From Diplolepis rosae (lineage: Eukaryota > Arthropoda > Insecta > Hymenoptera > Diplolepididae): DNA of 64,000 bases. Positions 54,679 through 64,000 of the stretch are shown here, piece after piece; the stretch's first letter is position 1; each line of letters opens with the position of its first letter. A program made the position numbers and the translations under genes. The stretch is taken from assembly GCA_030998225.1 (NCBI GenBank), contig JAPYXD010000754.1, positions 4,216,001 through 4,280,000 on the forward strand. The letters run 5' to 3'. The notes below the pieces were generated by a model. That model ran no database searches, was not told where the DNA came from, and saw only the letters and a program-made list of their open reading frames with translations.

Positions 54679-55464
54679 ACCCTAGCGGATCCTGTTAAAA
54701 GAACGGTCAGAGAATACTCTGACCGTTCTCTGACCATTCTCTGACCTTGGGTTATCACGGCTAAGAAAGGTTAAAAAAAAATTTTAAGCATTGCAATTAT
54801 GATTCTGTGATCAAATTTTTTATTAGCAGATGTAGGAATAAATACAATCATTTTATTTTTCATCGAAAAAAACTAGAAAAGAATCTTATACTTGTCATTG
54901 AAGGCAGTACAATAATTTTATTTTTCAGAGATAAAAACTAGAAAAACATCTTATACTTGTCATTGAAGGCAGTGCAATGATTTTATTTTTCAGAGATAAA
55001 AACTAGAAAAAGATCGTATACCTGTTATTGAAGGCATCACAATTGACGGAACGTCTCCACCGTCAAGGTTGACTATTGGTTGGTGAGATAAAAGTAGTTG
55101 TGTCTCAGTCCAACCAATAGTCAACCTTGACGCTGGAGACGTTCCGTTAATTTTGAACCACTGCACTGCCTTCAACAGCAGGTATACGATCTTTTTCTAG
55201 TTTTTATCTCTGAAAAATAAAATTATTGCACTGCCTTCAATGATAAGTATAAGATGTTTTTCTAGTTTTTTTTGATGAAAAATAAAATGATTGTATTTAT
55301 TCCTACAGCTTCTAATTCAAATTTCGGCACAGAATCATAATTGCAATGGTTTAAATGTTTTTTTACCGTTCTTAGCCATAATAATGTGAGGTCAGAGAAT
55401 GGTCAGAGAATGGTCAGAGAACAGTCAGAGAGCGGTCAAAGTATTCTCTGCTGGGCCCGCTAAG
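54679..55464. mobile_element. Palindromic element with internal tandem repeats
   Basis: The ends CC(C/T)TAGCGG... are complementary. A subterminal (GGTCAGAGAAT)n-type array follows on both sides (54696-54746 and 55390-55450). Then come ~65-bp direct repeats marked by CAGAGATAAAAACTAGAAAA and TTGTCATTGAAGGCAGT: three on the left, two on the right, inverted. The innermost arms AACGTCTCCACCGTCAAGG and complement enclose a loop near 55090. No coding capacity. Confidence 0.85.
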
Positions 55465-55729
55465 GAAGTAGTCAACTTTGATATTAATAATCTCAGCATC
55501 GGCCCGGTTGAAAAATTTGAAATTAATTTAGCATGTAAATAATTATTCTGTTTAAATATAAGCTCCTTTTTTTAAAAATTCTACCAGAGATCGATTTTTT
55601 GATGTACAACCTTAAAACTACAAGTGTGTCATGGTATAAAAATATTGTTAAAAGTAAGGCAGTATTTCAAACAACAATAAGTGACTTTATAATCTAATGG
55701 AATATTTAAATAAGTATTTCTTATTTTAT
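55465..55729. other. Spacer
   Basis: Nothing recognised. Confidence 0.4.
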
Positions 55730-56915
55730 TACATTCTCATCATGGATGAGAAGAAGGTATTGGTTTTATGTGAAAAATGACTTTCGAAATTTTCATCAAA
55801 TCTTTACGTTTTGAGACCCCCTGAGTCAGAAAAAACGGTTTTTACGAAAGTCTCTGTCTGTCTTTCTGTAGTAGGTTGTGTGCGGCATAACTCTCGATAG
55901 AATTATCCCATCAAAATTGAGGGATTGAGCACTACTTTTGGGTTTTTGAAAATAACTTTTTGTAAAAATCAAAAATTTCAATACTGGTTTTTGATAGTGC
56001 TCATAAATCTCTACAAATTATTCTGATAACATTTTTTGATTAAATTAAAATTAGAAATGTTACAGCATATTAAAACATGAAAAAAGTCAATATCTAAATT
56101 CCATTTTCCAGTTAAATTATACAAGATACGAACAAACGTTATGATACAATATTATTTTCTACATAAAGACCCACAAATTTAAATTGTAACATTTTTTCAT
56201 AAGATGCATATTTTTCTTTTTAATTTAAAAGAAAACTATTGAAAATCCAAAATTCAATTTTTTAACAATAATATGTTAAATAAGAATACAAAGTTGTTCG
56301 TTTCAAAAAGATCTACAAATTTTTTCTCACACAGTTTCTGAAAAAAACATATATTTTTCGTTTCAATTCCAAAAAATACGATAAAACTTCAAGAATTCCA
56401 TTTTTTAGACAAAATATAAGAGATACATAAAAAAGTTTAGATGAAAAATTATTTACCTGAATAAGATCTACACATTCTTATGAAAAAATTTTTCGACAGG
56501 ATGTATATTTTATGTTTTGATTTTTAATATTGAAAAAATTCCATTTTTTTCACCAAAATATGTGAGATACGAAATAAGCGTTGTTCTGCAAAATCGTTTC
56601 CTTAAATCAAGTCTACGTCTGTTTCTTCTTTTTGAGAGATTTGGAAGAAAATAAATTATTTTAATCATGTAATTTATTAAAAAGTTACTGAAATGTATAC
56701 AGAAAATCGAGCGCGAAGCGCGAGCGCCATGATGAGAATGTGTTCCTTAAGGCTGATAGAGCCTTAAGTAAATTGAATCTCCTGTTTCACTTAAATTCAA
56801 AAAGAAATAGAGTGACTTTTATAAAATGTGTAATTCACATCATCTGTAATATTATTATAAAATTGGTTTGAGCTTCAGTATTAAATTATAAGAAATAAAC
56901 TTAAATGTATGCGTT
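55730..56915 (-). mobile_element. HINE-like element, copy in reverse orientation, 5'-truncated
   Basis: Read on the minus strand it ends with the hairpin TTCTCATCCATGATGAGAA then TGT. Before that are CTATCGAGAGTTATGCCGCA and at least four diverged ~150-bp units carrying GTATCTCACATATTTTGGT and TTTGTAGATCTTTTTGAAAC, then CGCGCTTCGCGCTCG. The first ~120 bp are missing. Confidence 0.8.
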
Positions 56916-57917
56916 TGTAGAGTCCATAAATTTACACTTCGGAGCAGTACCTTCTTTATTTTTTCCTCCTTTTTTATATCTGAAACGATCTAGAAAAGGA
57001 AAAACATTTTACAAAGTAACAGCGTAATCAAAAGAGTTTCATTAGATTAAAAATTTATAAGATTTATGTTTATCTTTCGTTGAAGTGGGTAAATATTATA
57101 TGTTTGCTAAAAGTAAAAAAAAAATTTTCTACAACTGAAAATTTTCATCTAAAAAGTATTAAATATTTTTTATGAAAGACATTTAAAAACTTATCAATCT
57201 TTATGCCATAAATTTTTCCTTATCAATTCTAAATATTATTACATTAATTAAGCTTTTTATTTGTTAGAAATTTATATTTTTCATTAGACACTCTGAAGGT
57301 GAGTTTTCTGTTATTACGCTCAATTTAAATTTTTGATTGAATAAACATTTGTATGAAGATTATTCACAAAATATCCCATAACACCAAAAATAACATTTTA
57401 TGTACTAAATACGACGTTTTCATTAAGGAAACGCATAATTTCCAGATTATAAAAACTTGACATTTTTGTAAATTTCAAGTTATCCAAGCTTCAAATTTAT
57501 GTCATATTTATCTAAGTGACGTTAATGTAAATAAAACCAATTTTCTGCTGCAAACAATCTTCTTACTCGTATTAAAAAAAAATAATCAAGATGACTAAGA
57601 ATATACAGATAGGTTTTCAAAAGTCGTAGTATTTGAAAAGATTATGTCGTAATACAATAGTCTTTATTTTAAAAGCACATATTAAATCACCAGTATTTGA
57701 ATTTCAATTTCTTGCTAATGATGTCAGGACATGGTCCACTATAATGCGTTTTAAAAAAAGATTTTCGAACTTAAAAAATGATTTTTCGGAATTGATAAGT
57801 AGATTGGTCTGGTGTAGAGGGCTGAAAATGAGATTGATTTTATAATATAATTTTAAAGACAAGACAACAATGGATCTTATTGGCACTTTGAAGATTTATT
57901 TTTCCACTTATCTTTTA
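56916..57917. other. AT-rich spacer
   Basis: No repeat family or gene recognised. The 70-codon plus and 60-codon minus ORFs at 57633-57886 overlap in opposite senses and have no domain. Confidence 0.4.
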
Positions 57918-59705
57918 CACCCAGAAAATAGTTTCTTTGAATGAAAGAAACATTTCTTTGATATACAGTAAAAAAAATCTGCCTGCTTCGCGGGCACATT
58001 CTCATCGCGCGCAGCTCGCTTCGCTCGCAAGTTTGAGCGCGCCTAGGGCGCGCGATTCGATCGTCGCGCTTCGCGCTCGGTCTTGTGCTCTTCGCATACA
58101 TTTAAGTTTATTTCTTATAATTTGATACTGAAGCTCAAACCAATTTTATAATAATATTACAGATGATGTGAATTACACATTTTATAAAAGTCACTCTATT
58201 TTTTTTTGAATTTAAGTGAAACAGGAGATTCAATTTACTTAAGGCTCTATCAGCCTTAAGGAACACATTCTCATCATGACGCTTGCGCTTCGCGCTCGAA
58301 TTTCTGTATACATTTCAGTAACTTTTTAATAAATTACATGATTAAAATAATTTATGTTCTTCCAAATCTCTCAAAAAGAAAAAACAATCGTAGACTTTAT
58401 TTAAGGAAACGATTTTGGAGAACAACGCTTATTTCGTATCTCACATATTTTGGTGAAAAAAGTCGAATTTTTTCAGTATTAAAAATCAAACCATAAAATA
58501 TACATCCTGTCGAGAAATTTCGTAATAAGAATGTGTAGACCTCATGTAGGCAAATAATTTTTCATCTAAACGTTTTTTATGTATCTCTTATATTTTGTCT
58601 AAAAAATGTAATTCTTGAATTTTTATCGTATTTTTTGGAATTGAAACGGAAAATAAATGTTTTTTCATAAACTGTGTGAGACAAAACTTGTAGATCTTTT
58701 TAAAACGAACAACTTTGTATCTTTACGTTTTTTTGTATCTCACATATTTTGTCTAAAAGATGGAATTTTAGAATTTTAATCGTAATTTTTTGGAATTAAA
58801 ACGAAAAATATATGTTTTACCAGAAACTGCGTCAGACAAAATTTGTAGATCTTTTTGAAACGAACAACTTTGTATTCTTACGTTTTTTTCGTATTTTAAA
58901 TATTATTGTTAAAAAATTGAATTTTGGATTTTCAATAGTTTTTTTTTTAATTAAAAAGAAAAATATGCATCTTATGAAAAAATGTTTATAATTCAAATTT
59001 GTAGGTCTTTGTGCAGAAAGTAATATTGTATCATAACGTTTTTTCGTATCTCGTATAATTTAACTGGAAAATGGAATTTTGATATTGACTTTTTTCGAAT
59101 TTGAATATGCTGTAACATTTCTAATTTTTATTTAATCAAAAAATTTTATCAGGATAATTTGTAGAGATTTATGAGCACTATCAAAAACTAGTATTGAAAT
59201 TTCTGATTTTTTCAAAAAATTATTTTCAAAAACACAAAAGTAGTGCTCCATCCCTCAATTTTGTTTGGATGTGGCTGGTTAACGAACTTGTCCTTACTTT
59301 TTCAGCTCCGATAAAGTGTACCAAAGCTCAATTTAATCTGATAATTCTATCGAGAGTTATGCCGCACACGATCTACTACAGACAGACAGACAGACACTTT
59401 CGTAAAAACCATTTTTTCTCACTCAGGGGGTCTCAAAACGTAAAGATTTGATGAAAATTTCGAAAGTCATTTTTCACATAAAACCAATACCTTCTCATCC
59501 ATGATGAGAATGTAAAAAAAGTTTCTTTTAATTGAATAAAATTCTGTAGATTCAAAAAAAAGTTCTTTAATATAAAAAATCTATTTCTTTGGATCAAAGA
59601 AGATTTTTTTGAATGAACAAAACTTTCTTTAATTCAAAGAAATTTTTTCTTTGACCGTATATCTAAGAAATGTTTCTTTCATTCAAAGAAACTGTTTTCT
59701 CAGTG
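57918..59705. mobile_element. Family J MITE, copy 3, split by a HINE-like element
   Basis: The left end CACCCAGAAAATAGTTTCTT and right end complement of AAGAAACTGTTTTCTCAGTG are flanked by TA (57916-57917 and 59706-59707). The HINE-like insert (57978-59513) lies at an AGTAAAAAAA/TGTAAAAAAA site inside the left arm. Confidence 0.8.
57978..59513 (+). mobile_element. HINE-like element, complete copy with ~150-bp tandem repeats
   Basis: It starts TCTGCCTGCTTCGCGGGCAC, has a CG-rich hairpin-prone head (CGCGCTTCGCGCTCGG) and CTTAAGGCTCTATCAGCC. About five diverged 150-bp units lie between 58430 and 59100, each with a CGTATCTCACATATTTT-like start and TTTGTAGATCTTTTTGAAAC-like end. A unique part with CTATCGAGAGTTATGCCGCA follows. 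It ends with an 8-bp-stem hairpin at 59492-59510 and TGT. No terminal inverted repeats and no transposase. Such a layout is known for Helentron-derived HINEs (DINE-1-like); assignment is inference. Confidence 0.75.
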
Positions 59706-59707
59706 TA

Positions 59708-60467
59708 CACAAAAAAATTTTTGCAAACCCGCAGAGTAACACCCGAGTCGAAATATAAAAACATTTTTGATCCTCTATAGTGCTGAATGAATCCCCCTTT
59801 AGATCTACTTAGTCCTTAACATCCTCATTGGATTCTCTTATGTTCTATTTAGTCCGCATTTAATTCTCGGTTAGTCTCTAATATTTTAAGTCCGATTTTA
59901 ATTCTCTGTAACAAATCAACAAATGCTTCATAGATTCCTAATAAAGATATTTCGCAACACTTTGAGATGAACACGTGTTTAAATCCAAGAACGATAAATT
60001 GGGAGAATTGTTTAAGACCACTTTAAGATTGAATAAACATTTCGGTGTTCTCAGTCAAACTGCTTTATTTGTTCGATATCTTTATAATACTTATTTTTCG
60101 TTTGGACAGTATTAAGAACTATGTTTCATAAATTTTAGTCGATAAGATATCTGATACCAAAAAAAGTTATTTAATATTTATTAGAATATTTTTCGTATTA
60201 TTGAAAGCTGCGGCTTTACTTTGATACAAATGTTCTTAAAAATATGCGAATATTAATCGTACTATTAAATGTTCAAAAATATTAAATAATAGTCCATCCA
60301 ACTTCAATATTAAATATCATATGAGAGGTTATTATAAAATGAGTTGAAAATACTTTATGTTTGAACCGTATCGAGTACTGCGTTTTTAAAATAAAATTTA
60401 CCTGACAAAAATGACTTAATTTTCATTATAATATGATCGGAATATTTATAGTATTAAAAATAATTAA
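59708..60467. other. AT-rich spacer with TTAGTCC-type words
   Basis: 59800-59890 has TTAGTCC, GATTCTC and TCCG words that reappear complemented at 60810-60940 (AAGGATT, AAGTCCG, GAGAATC). A decayed inverted-repeat element of about 1.2 kb may surround 60468-60762. No gene. Confidence 0.35.
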
Positions 60468-60762
60468 GCGTACTTTTTGAAATAGCAAACATTTAAATTC
60501 AAATATTCTAAATAAATAATCGCTATTAAGTATGCAAAAAATTAACATTAATCTACCTTCTTACTCAATGAATGAATTATAAACTTAAAAATTTATAATC
60601 TAGTATTAATTTCTTATATTCAATAAAATCGCAATATAATTATATTCTGCATTTGTTATAAGTAAGAAGGTAGATTGATGTTAAATTTTTGCATCCTTAA
60701 TAGTAATTATTCATTAAGAATATTTTAATTGAAATTTTTGCTATTTAAAAAAAAAGCGCTCC
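60468..60762. mobile_element. Palindromic MITE
   Basis: The arms TTAACATTAATCTACCTTCT at 60543-60562 and AGAAGGTAGATTGATGTTAA at 60665-60684 are complementary, and the complementarity extends outward to AAATAGCAAA. The loop is about 100 bp of AT-rich DNA. Confidence 0.75.
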
Positions 60763-61974
60763 AAACGATGCATGTGCAATAGAATATGTATAGTAGTGAA
60801 TAAAGGAGTTACGAGAATCTAATAAGGATTTAATTAAGTCCGTTTTATGTCCTCAAAACGTGTAGAAATGGAAATTTCCGCACATTTTGAGCACTTAAAT
60901 AGGACTTGGATTATATTGAAATAAACCCTGATTAGATCCTCGTAAATAACACAGGTCTGCAAGGTTTTGTTGTTGAAAAGCTATGGGTCGTTTCCGGAGT
61001 AATTTTTGACGTAGAATCCGAATCCGGAATCAGAATCAAACTATCACGTCAAGATTTTGAGATAAAGTCACGAGCGATTTTTTTTCACAAAGATACGGCC
61101 ATATCAAGTTTTGACATTTATCCGAACAACCTTATGAGCATTCACATTGACTCTTTGGTGCATACCATTCTGCATTCGAAAATTTATCTTGAAAATATGG
61201 ATTCAAAATGGCGGATCGAAATTTACGAAATTAAACGATTTCGCTCTCTAAAAACTCTTACTCAGGGGTTTCGGAGTTGCTGATTACGCAAAAGAGGTCG
61301 CAAGATTGACATTTCCATTTCAAAGATGGTAGATTCAATGTCGAGGATCGAAATCGACAGAGAACACAGTATTAGTATCTGAAATCCTGCATTCGGGGGT
61401 TTTACGGTCGTCAAGTATTTCATGTAAAAAAAAAGAATTTTTTGCTCAAGGTGATGAATTTAAAGTAAAGAATAAAAATTAGCAAAATATTGGTAAATAG
61501 CATAAATTTCTTGATTCCGGTCTACCTTTTTATTTTTCTGTTAAAATCTGTAGAGGTCGATTCCGATTTTGTAATAAGCCACCTAAAAAAAGCTTCGAAT
61601 ACACATTCTCAGGGAAAAGAAGTATTGTGAGATTTTTCATCCACAATATCAGATCATCTACTTGCAATTTTTAGAAATAAAATAGTATTTAAAATCATCG
61701 AAAAAAATAATAATCTTACTAATAAGGCCTCGAGTCTGATGAATAAATTTTTAGAATAAGGTTTTTAGGCACTTTTTCAAACAAAAGAACCTGATAAAAA
61801 TTTTAGTCTCGAATAGATTTCATGTTGACAAGATTATGTTCCGATAAAATTTAGTGAGATAAAAAAAATTGTATTGATTTAGATCAGGAAATAAAAACAC
61901 CTTTCCAAGCATTAACTGTGACGCTCATTTGTAGCAGTAAAATTATACAATTTTAGCAAATATTAGGTCAATAT
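60763..61974. other. Spacer with relatives of the 49.5-kb repeat
   Basis: 61190-61400 contains AAAATGGCGGATCGAAAT, GGGGTTTCGGAGTTGCTGA and CAAAGATGGTAGATTCAATG. No gene recognised before the TATA box at 61979. Confidence 0.4.
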
Positions 61975-61978
61975 TTGG

Positions 61979-61986
61979 TATATATA
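61979..61986 (+). promoter_or_regulatory. TATA box of the signal-peptide exon
   Basis: TATATATA, in the context TTTGGTATATATAGTGGC, lies 63 bp before an ATG that opens a signal-peptide sequence. Transcription would start about 30 bp downstream, near 62010, leaving a ~30-nt leader. This is the usual layout of highly expressed insect secretory genes. Confidence 0.5.
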
Positions 61987-62041
61987 GTGGCAATACAATA
62001 GTGCTGTATTAAAAAAAACGTATATCGTTAATCAGATAATC

Positions 62042-62099
62042 ATGAAAATCCTCATAATTGCCATCATCAGCATTACCTGCTCTGCTGCGCATTCTACTG
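62042..62099 (+). CDS. Putative signal-peptide exon of an unidentified secreted protein
   Basis: ATG at 62042 gives MKILIIAIISITCSAAHST and then G at an exon/intron border (ACTG followed by GTGAAT). Lys after Met, an Ile/Leu-rich core and a small-residue C-region (CSAA) make a good secretion signal with likely cleavage after the second Ala. If read through, the frame stops five codons later, so a splice here is needed. Short signal-peptide first exons are common in insect cuticle, immune and venom genes, but the mature part is not visible. GTGAAT is an acceptable but not strong donor. I could not find the next exon in the remaining 1.9 kb. Confidence 0.4.
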
Positions 62100-62101
62100 G
62101 T

Positions 62102-62359
62102 GAATATTAAAAAATATATAATTTATTTTGCCATTTTACATTAAGATTGACATAAAAATTTTTTTTTTGCATTTCCTATAAACGAATTTTGATTATTTTT
62201 CAACGTGGTCAATCTAATAGTCAGACGACTTTAAAACAAGAATTATGATTCAGGGCATATTTTACATTCTTATCTGGTTGTTTAAACTAAATTTTTCATT
62301 TTTTTTTCATATTTGATAAAAATAAATAGACATAGTTTTAATAAACGCGAATAAAAAAA
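62102..62359. other. Possible intron of the signal-peptide gene
   Basis: AT-rich and without repeats before the HINE-like element. No acceptor that I trust. Confidence 0.3.
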
Positions 62360-63653
62360 TCTGCCCGCTTCGCGAACACATTCTCATCACGCGCTTCGCG
62401 CTCCGATGTATTCGATCGTGGCGCTTCGCGCTCGGTCTTATATTCTTCGCATACATATGTATCAGTTTATTTCTTGTAATTTGATACTGAACCTCAAGTG
62501 AATTTTATAATATTGTAGATGCGAATTAAAGCTTTACAAAGTTACTAAATTTTTTTTATTTCAACTGAAAAAGGAAATTGAATTTATTTCAGGCTCTATC
62601 AGCCTTAAGGAACGTATTCTCATCATGACTCTCGCGATTCACGCTCGACTTTCTGTATATATTTCTGTAACTTTTTAATAATTTACATGATTGAAAAAAA
62701 ATTTATCTTTTTCCAAATATCTCAAAAACGAAAAAAATTCGTAAACTGTTTTTCAGCAAAAGATTTTTTAATTTAATGCTTATTTCGTATCTCACATATT
62801 TTGGTTAAAAAAATGGAATTTTTGATTTTCAATAGTGTTTTTTTAAAACCAAAACATAAAATATACATCTTGCCAAAAACGTCCTACAGAGGTTTTGTAG
62901 ACCTCATGTAGGCAAATAATTTTCCATCTCAACGTTTTTTTCGTATGTCACATTTTTTGTTTAAATAATGGAATTTTTTAATTTTAATCGTATTTTTTAG
63001 AATAAAATTTAAAAATATACGTTTTATCAGAAACTGTGTAAGAAAAAATTTGTGGATCTTTTTGAAACGACCAATTTTTCAAATTTACGTTTTTTTCGTA
63101 TTTCACATATTATTGTTAAAAAATTGAATTTTGGATTTTCAATATTTTTTTTTTTTTAATTAAAAAGAAAAATATGCATCTTATGAAAAAATGTTACAAT
63201 TCAAATTTGTAGATCTTTATGTAGAAAATAATTTTGTATCATAACTTTTTTCAATATTTAACACACTGTAACTTTGCTAATTTTCGTTTAATCGAAAAAT
63301 ATTATTGGGATAATTAGTAGAGATTTATGAACACCATCAGAAACTAGTATTGGAATTTTTGAATTTTTCATAAAGTTTTTTCCAAAAACACGAAAAATGT
63401 CCTATTTTAACAATTTTTTTGTATGTGGCTGGTTAACGAACTTGTCCTAACTTTTTCGGTTCCGATAAATTATGCCAAATCTCAATTCAATCTGATAATT
63501 CTATCGACAGTTATCGAGTATACGACCTACAGACAGACACTTTCATAAAAACCCTTTTTTTCTGACTCAGGGAGTCTCAAAACGTAAAGGTTTGATGAAA
63601 ATTTCGAGTCATTTTTCACATAAAACCAATACCTTCTCATATGATCAGAATGT
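62360..63653 (+). mobile_element. HINE-like element, complete but diverged copy
   Basis: It starts TCTGCCCGCTTCGCGAACAC and has GGCGCTTCGCGCTCGGTCTT. The 150-bp units (62790-63240) and the unique CTATCGACAGTTATCGAG part follow. It ends at a decayed hairpin TTCTCATATGATCAGAA. The total is about 1.3 kb, so it has one or two units fewer than 57978-59513. Confidence 0.75.
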
Positions 63654-63686
63654 AAAATTTATTGAAAAAAAAACTATAATTTTTTA

Positions 63687-64000
63687 CATACTCATTATAT
63701 GAGAAGGTATTGGATTAAATTGAGCCTTGTCTTACTTTATCAAAGTCCAAAAAGTAAGGGGGAGTTCGTTAAATAGCCACATCCGATCAAAATTGTGAAA
63801 ATAAGAGCATTTTTTGTGTATTTGGAAAAAACTTTTTGAAAAAACCCAAAATCCCAACACTGGTTTCTGATAGGGCTAATAAATCTATATAATTAACCTA
63901 CTGACCTTTTTCGATTAAATCAAAATTAGGAAAGTTGCAGTATGTTAAAACTTAAAAAAAGTCAATATCTAAATTCCATTTTCCAGTTAAATTATACGAG
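63687..64000 (-). mobile_element. HINE-like element, reverse orientation, running out of the window
   Basis: It begins with the 3'-end hairpin region in reverse (CATACTCATTATATGAGAAG), then GAGTTCGTTAAATAGCCACA and AAATCTATATAATTAACC. It lies tail to tail with the previous copy, about 30 bp apart. Confidence 0.7.

Overview
The window is A+T-rich (about 70% by eye), intron-style eukaryotic DNA with almost no coding capacity. Three kinds of evidence point to an insect, or at least an arthropod. Several mariner lineages are present, one of them Mos1-like. Inverted-repeat elements are very dense. The one recognisable host exon encodes a SAM-domain protein with a canonical GTAAGT splice donor. A hymenopteran would fit, but the sequence alone does not prove it. 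Most ORFs of 60-130 codons lie inside inverted repeats or AT-rich spacer and are not genes.

Host genes. A minus-strand coding exon at 25918-26415 starts with ATG, encodes a SAM domain and resembles the N-terminal exon of SAMD5-type proteins. Upstream of it, 26416-27960 is a less A+T-rich, repeat-free block that probably holds the 5'UTR and promoter. The gene runs leftward, so the repeat-rich DNA from 25.9 kb down may be intron. A second candidate is a short plus-strand exon at 62042-62099. It encodes a signal peptide, is preceded by a TATA box and is followed by a possible splice donor.

Mobile DNA. Six mariner copies are visible: 18077-19363 (nearly full length, one stop codon, two catalytic residues changed), 36827-38337 and 42243-44170 (same family, same internal deletion), 40548-41455 (irritans-like, internally deleted), and 51247-53217 and 53538-54455 (Mos1-like, internally deleted). 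Other elements are nested inside them. The 36.8 kb and 51.2 kb copies carry a long palindrome with 3-bp target duplications. The 42.2 kb copy carries a TTAA-flanked element with a transposase-like C-terminus. A hAT-like fragment lies at 41.9 kb.

Non-autonomous families make up much of the rest. Family A (eight copies) is built of small CACTGATT palindromes. Family B has ends reading CTTACAGTTCTGAACG. The D/E clan has long arms, GGTAGTT ends and TTAA duplications. Family H has two hairpins per unit. Family J is made of TTTCTTT/AAAGAAA palindromes. A foldback element at 2015-3671 has arms made of ~144-bp tandem repeats. A Helentron/HINE-like family carries ~150-bp internal repeats and a 3' hairpin.

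The most unusual system is a set of tRNA-Ala(GGC)-like sequences flanked by short inverted arms (3.9, 10.7, 41.8 and 47.0 kb). The 47.0 kb copy has a 13-bp target duplication, which suggests retrotransposition. The 10.7 kb copy sits beside a series of alternating hairpin arms. Boundaries given to the base are those where I could see target duplications or matching ends; the others are approximate.
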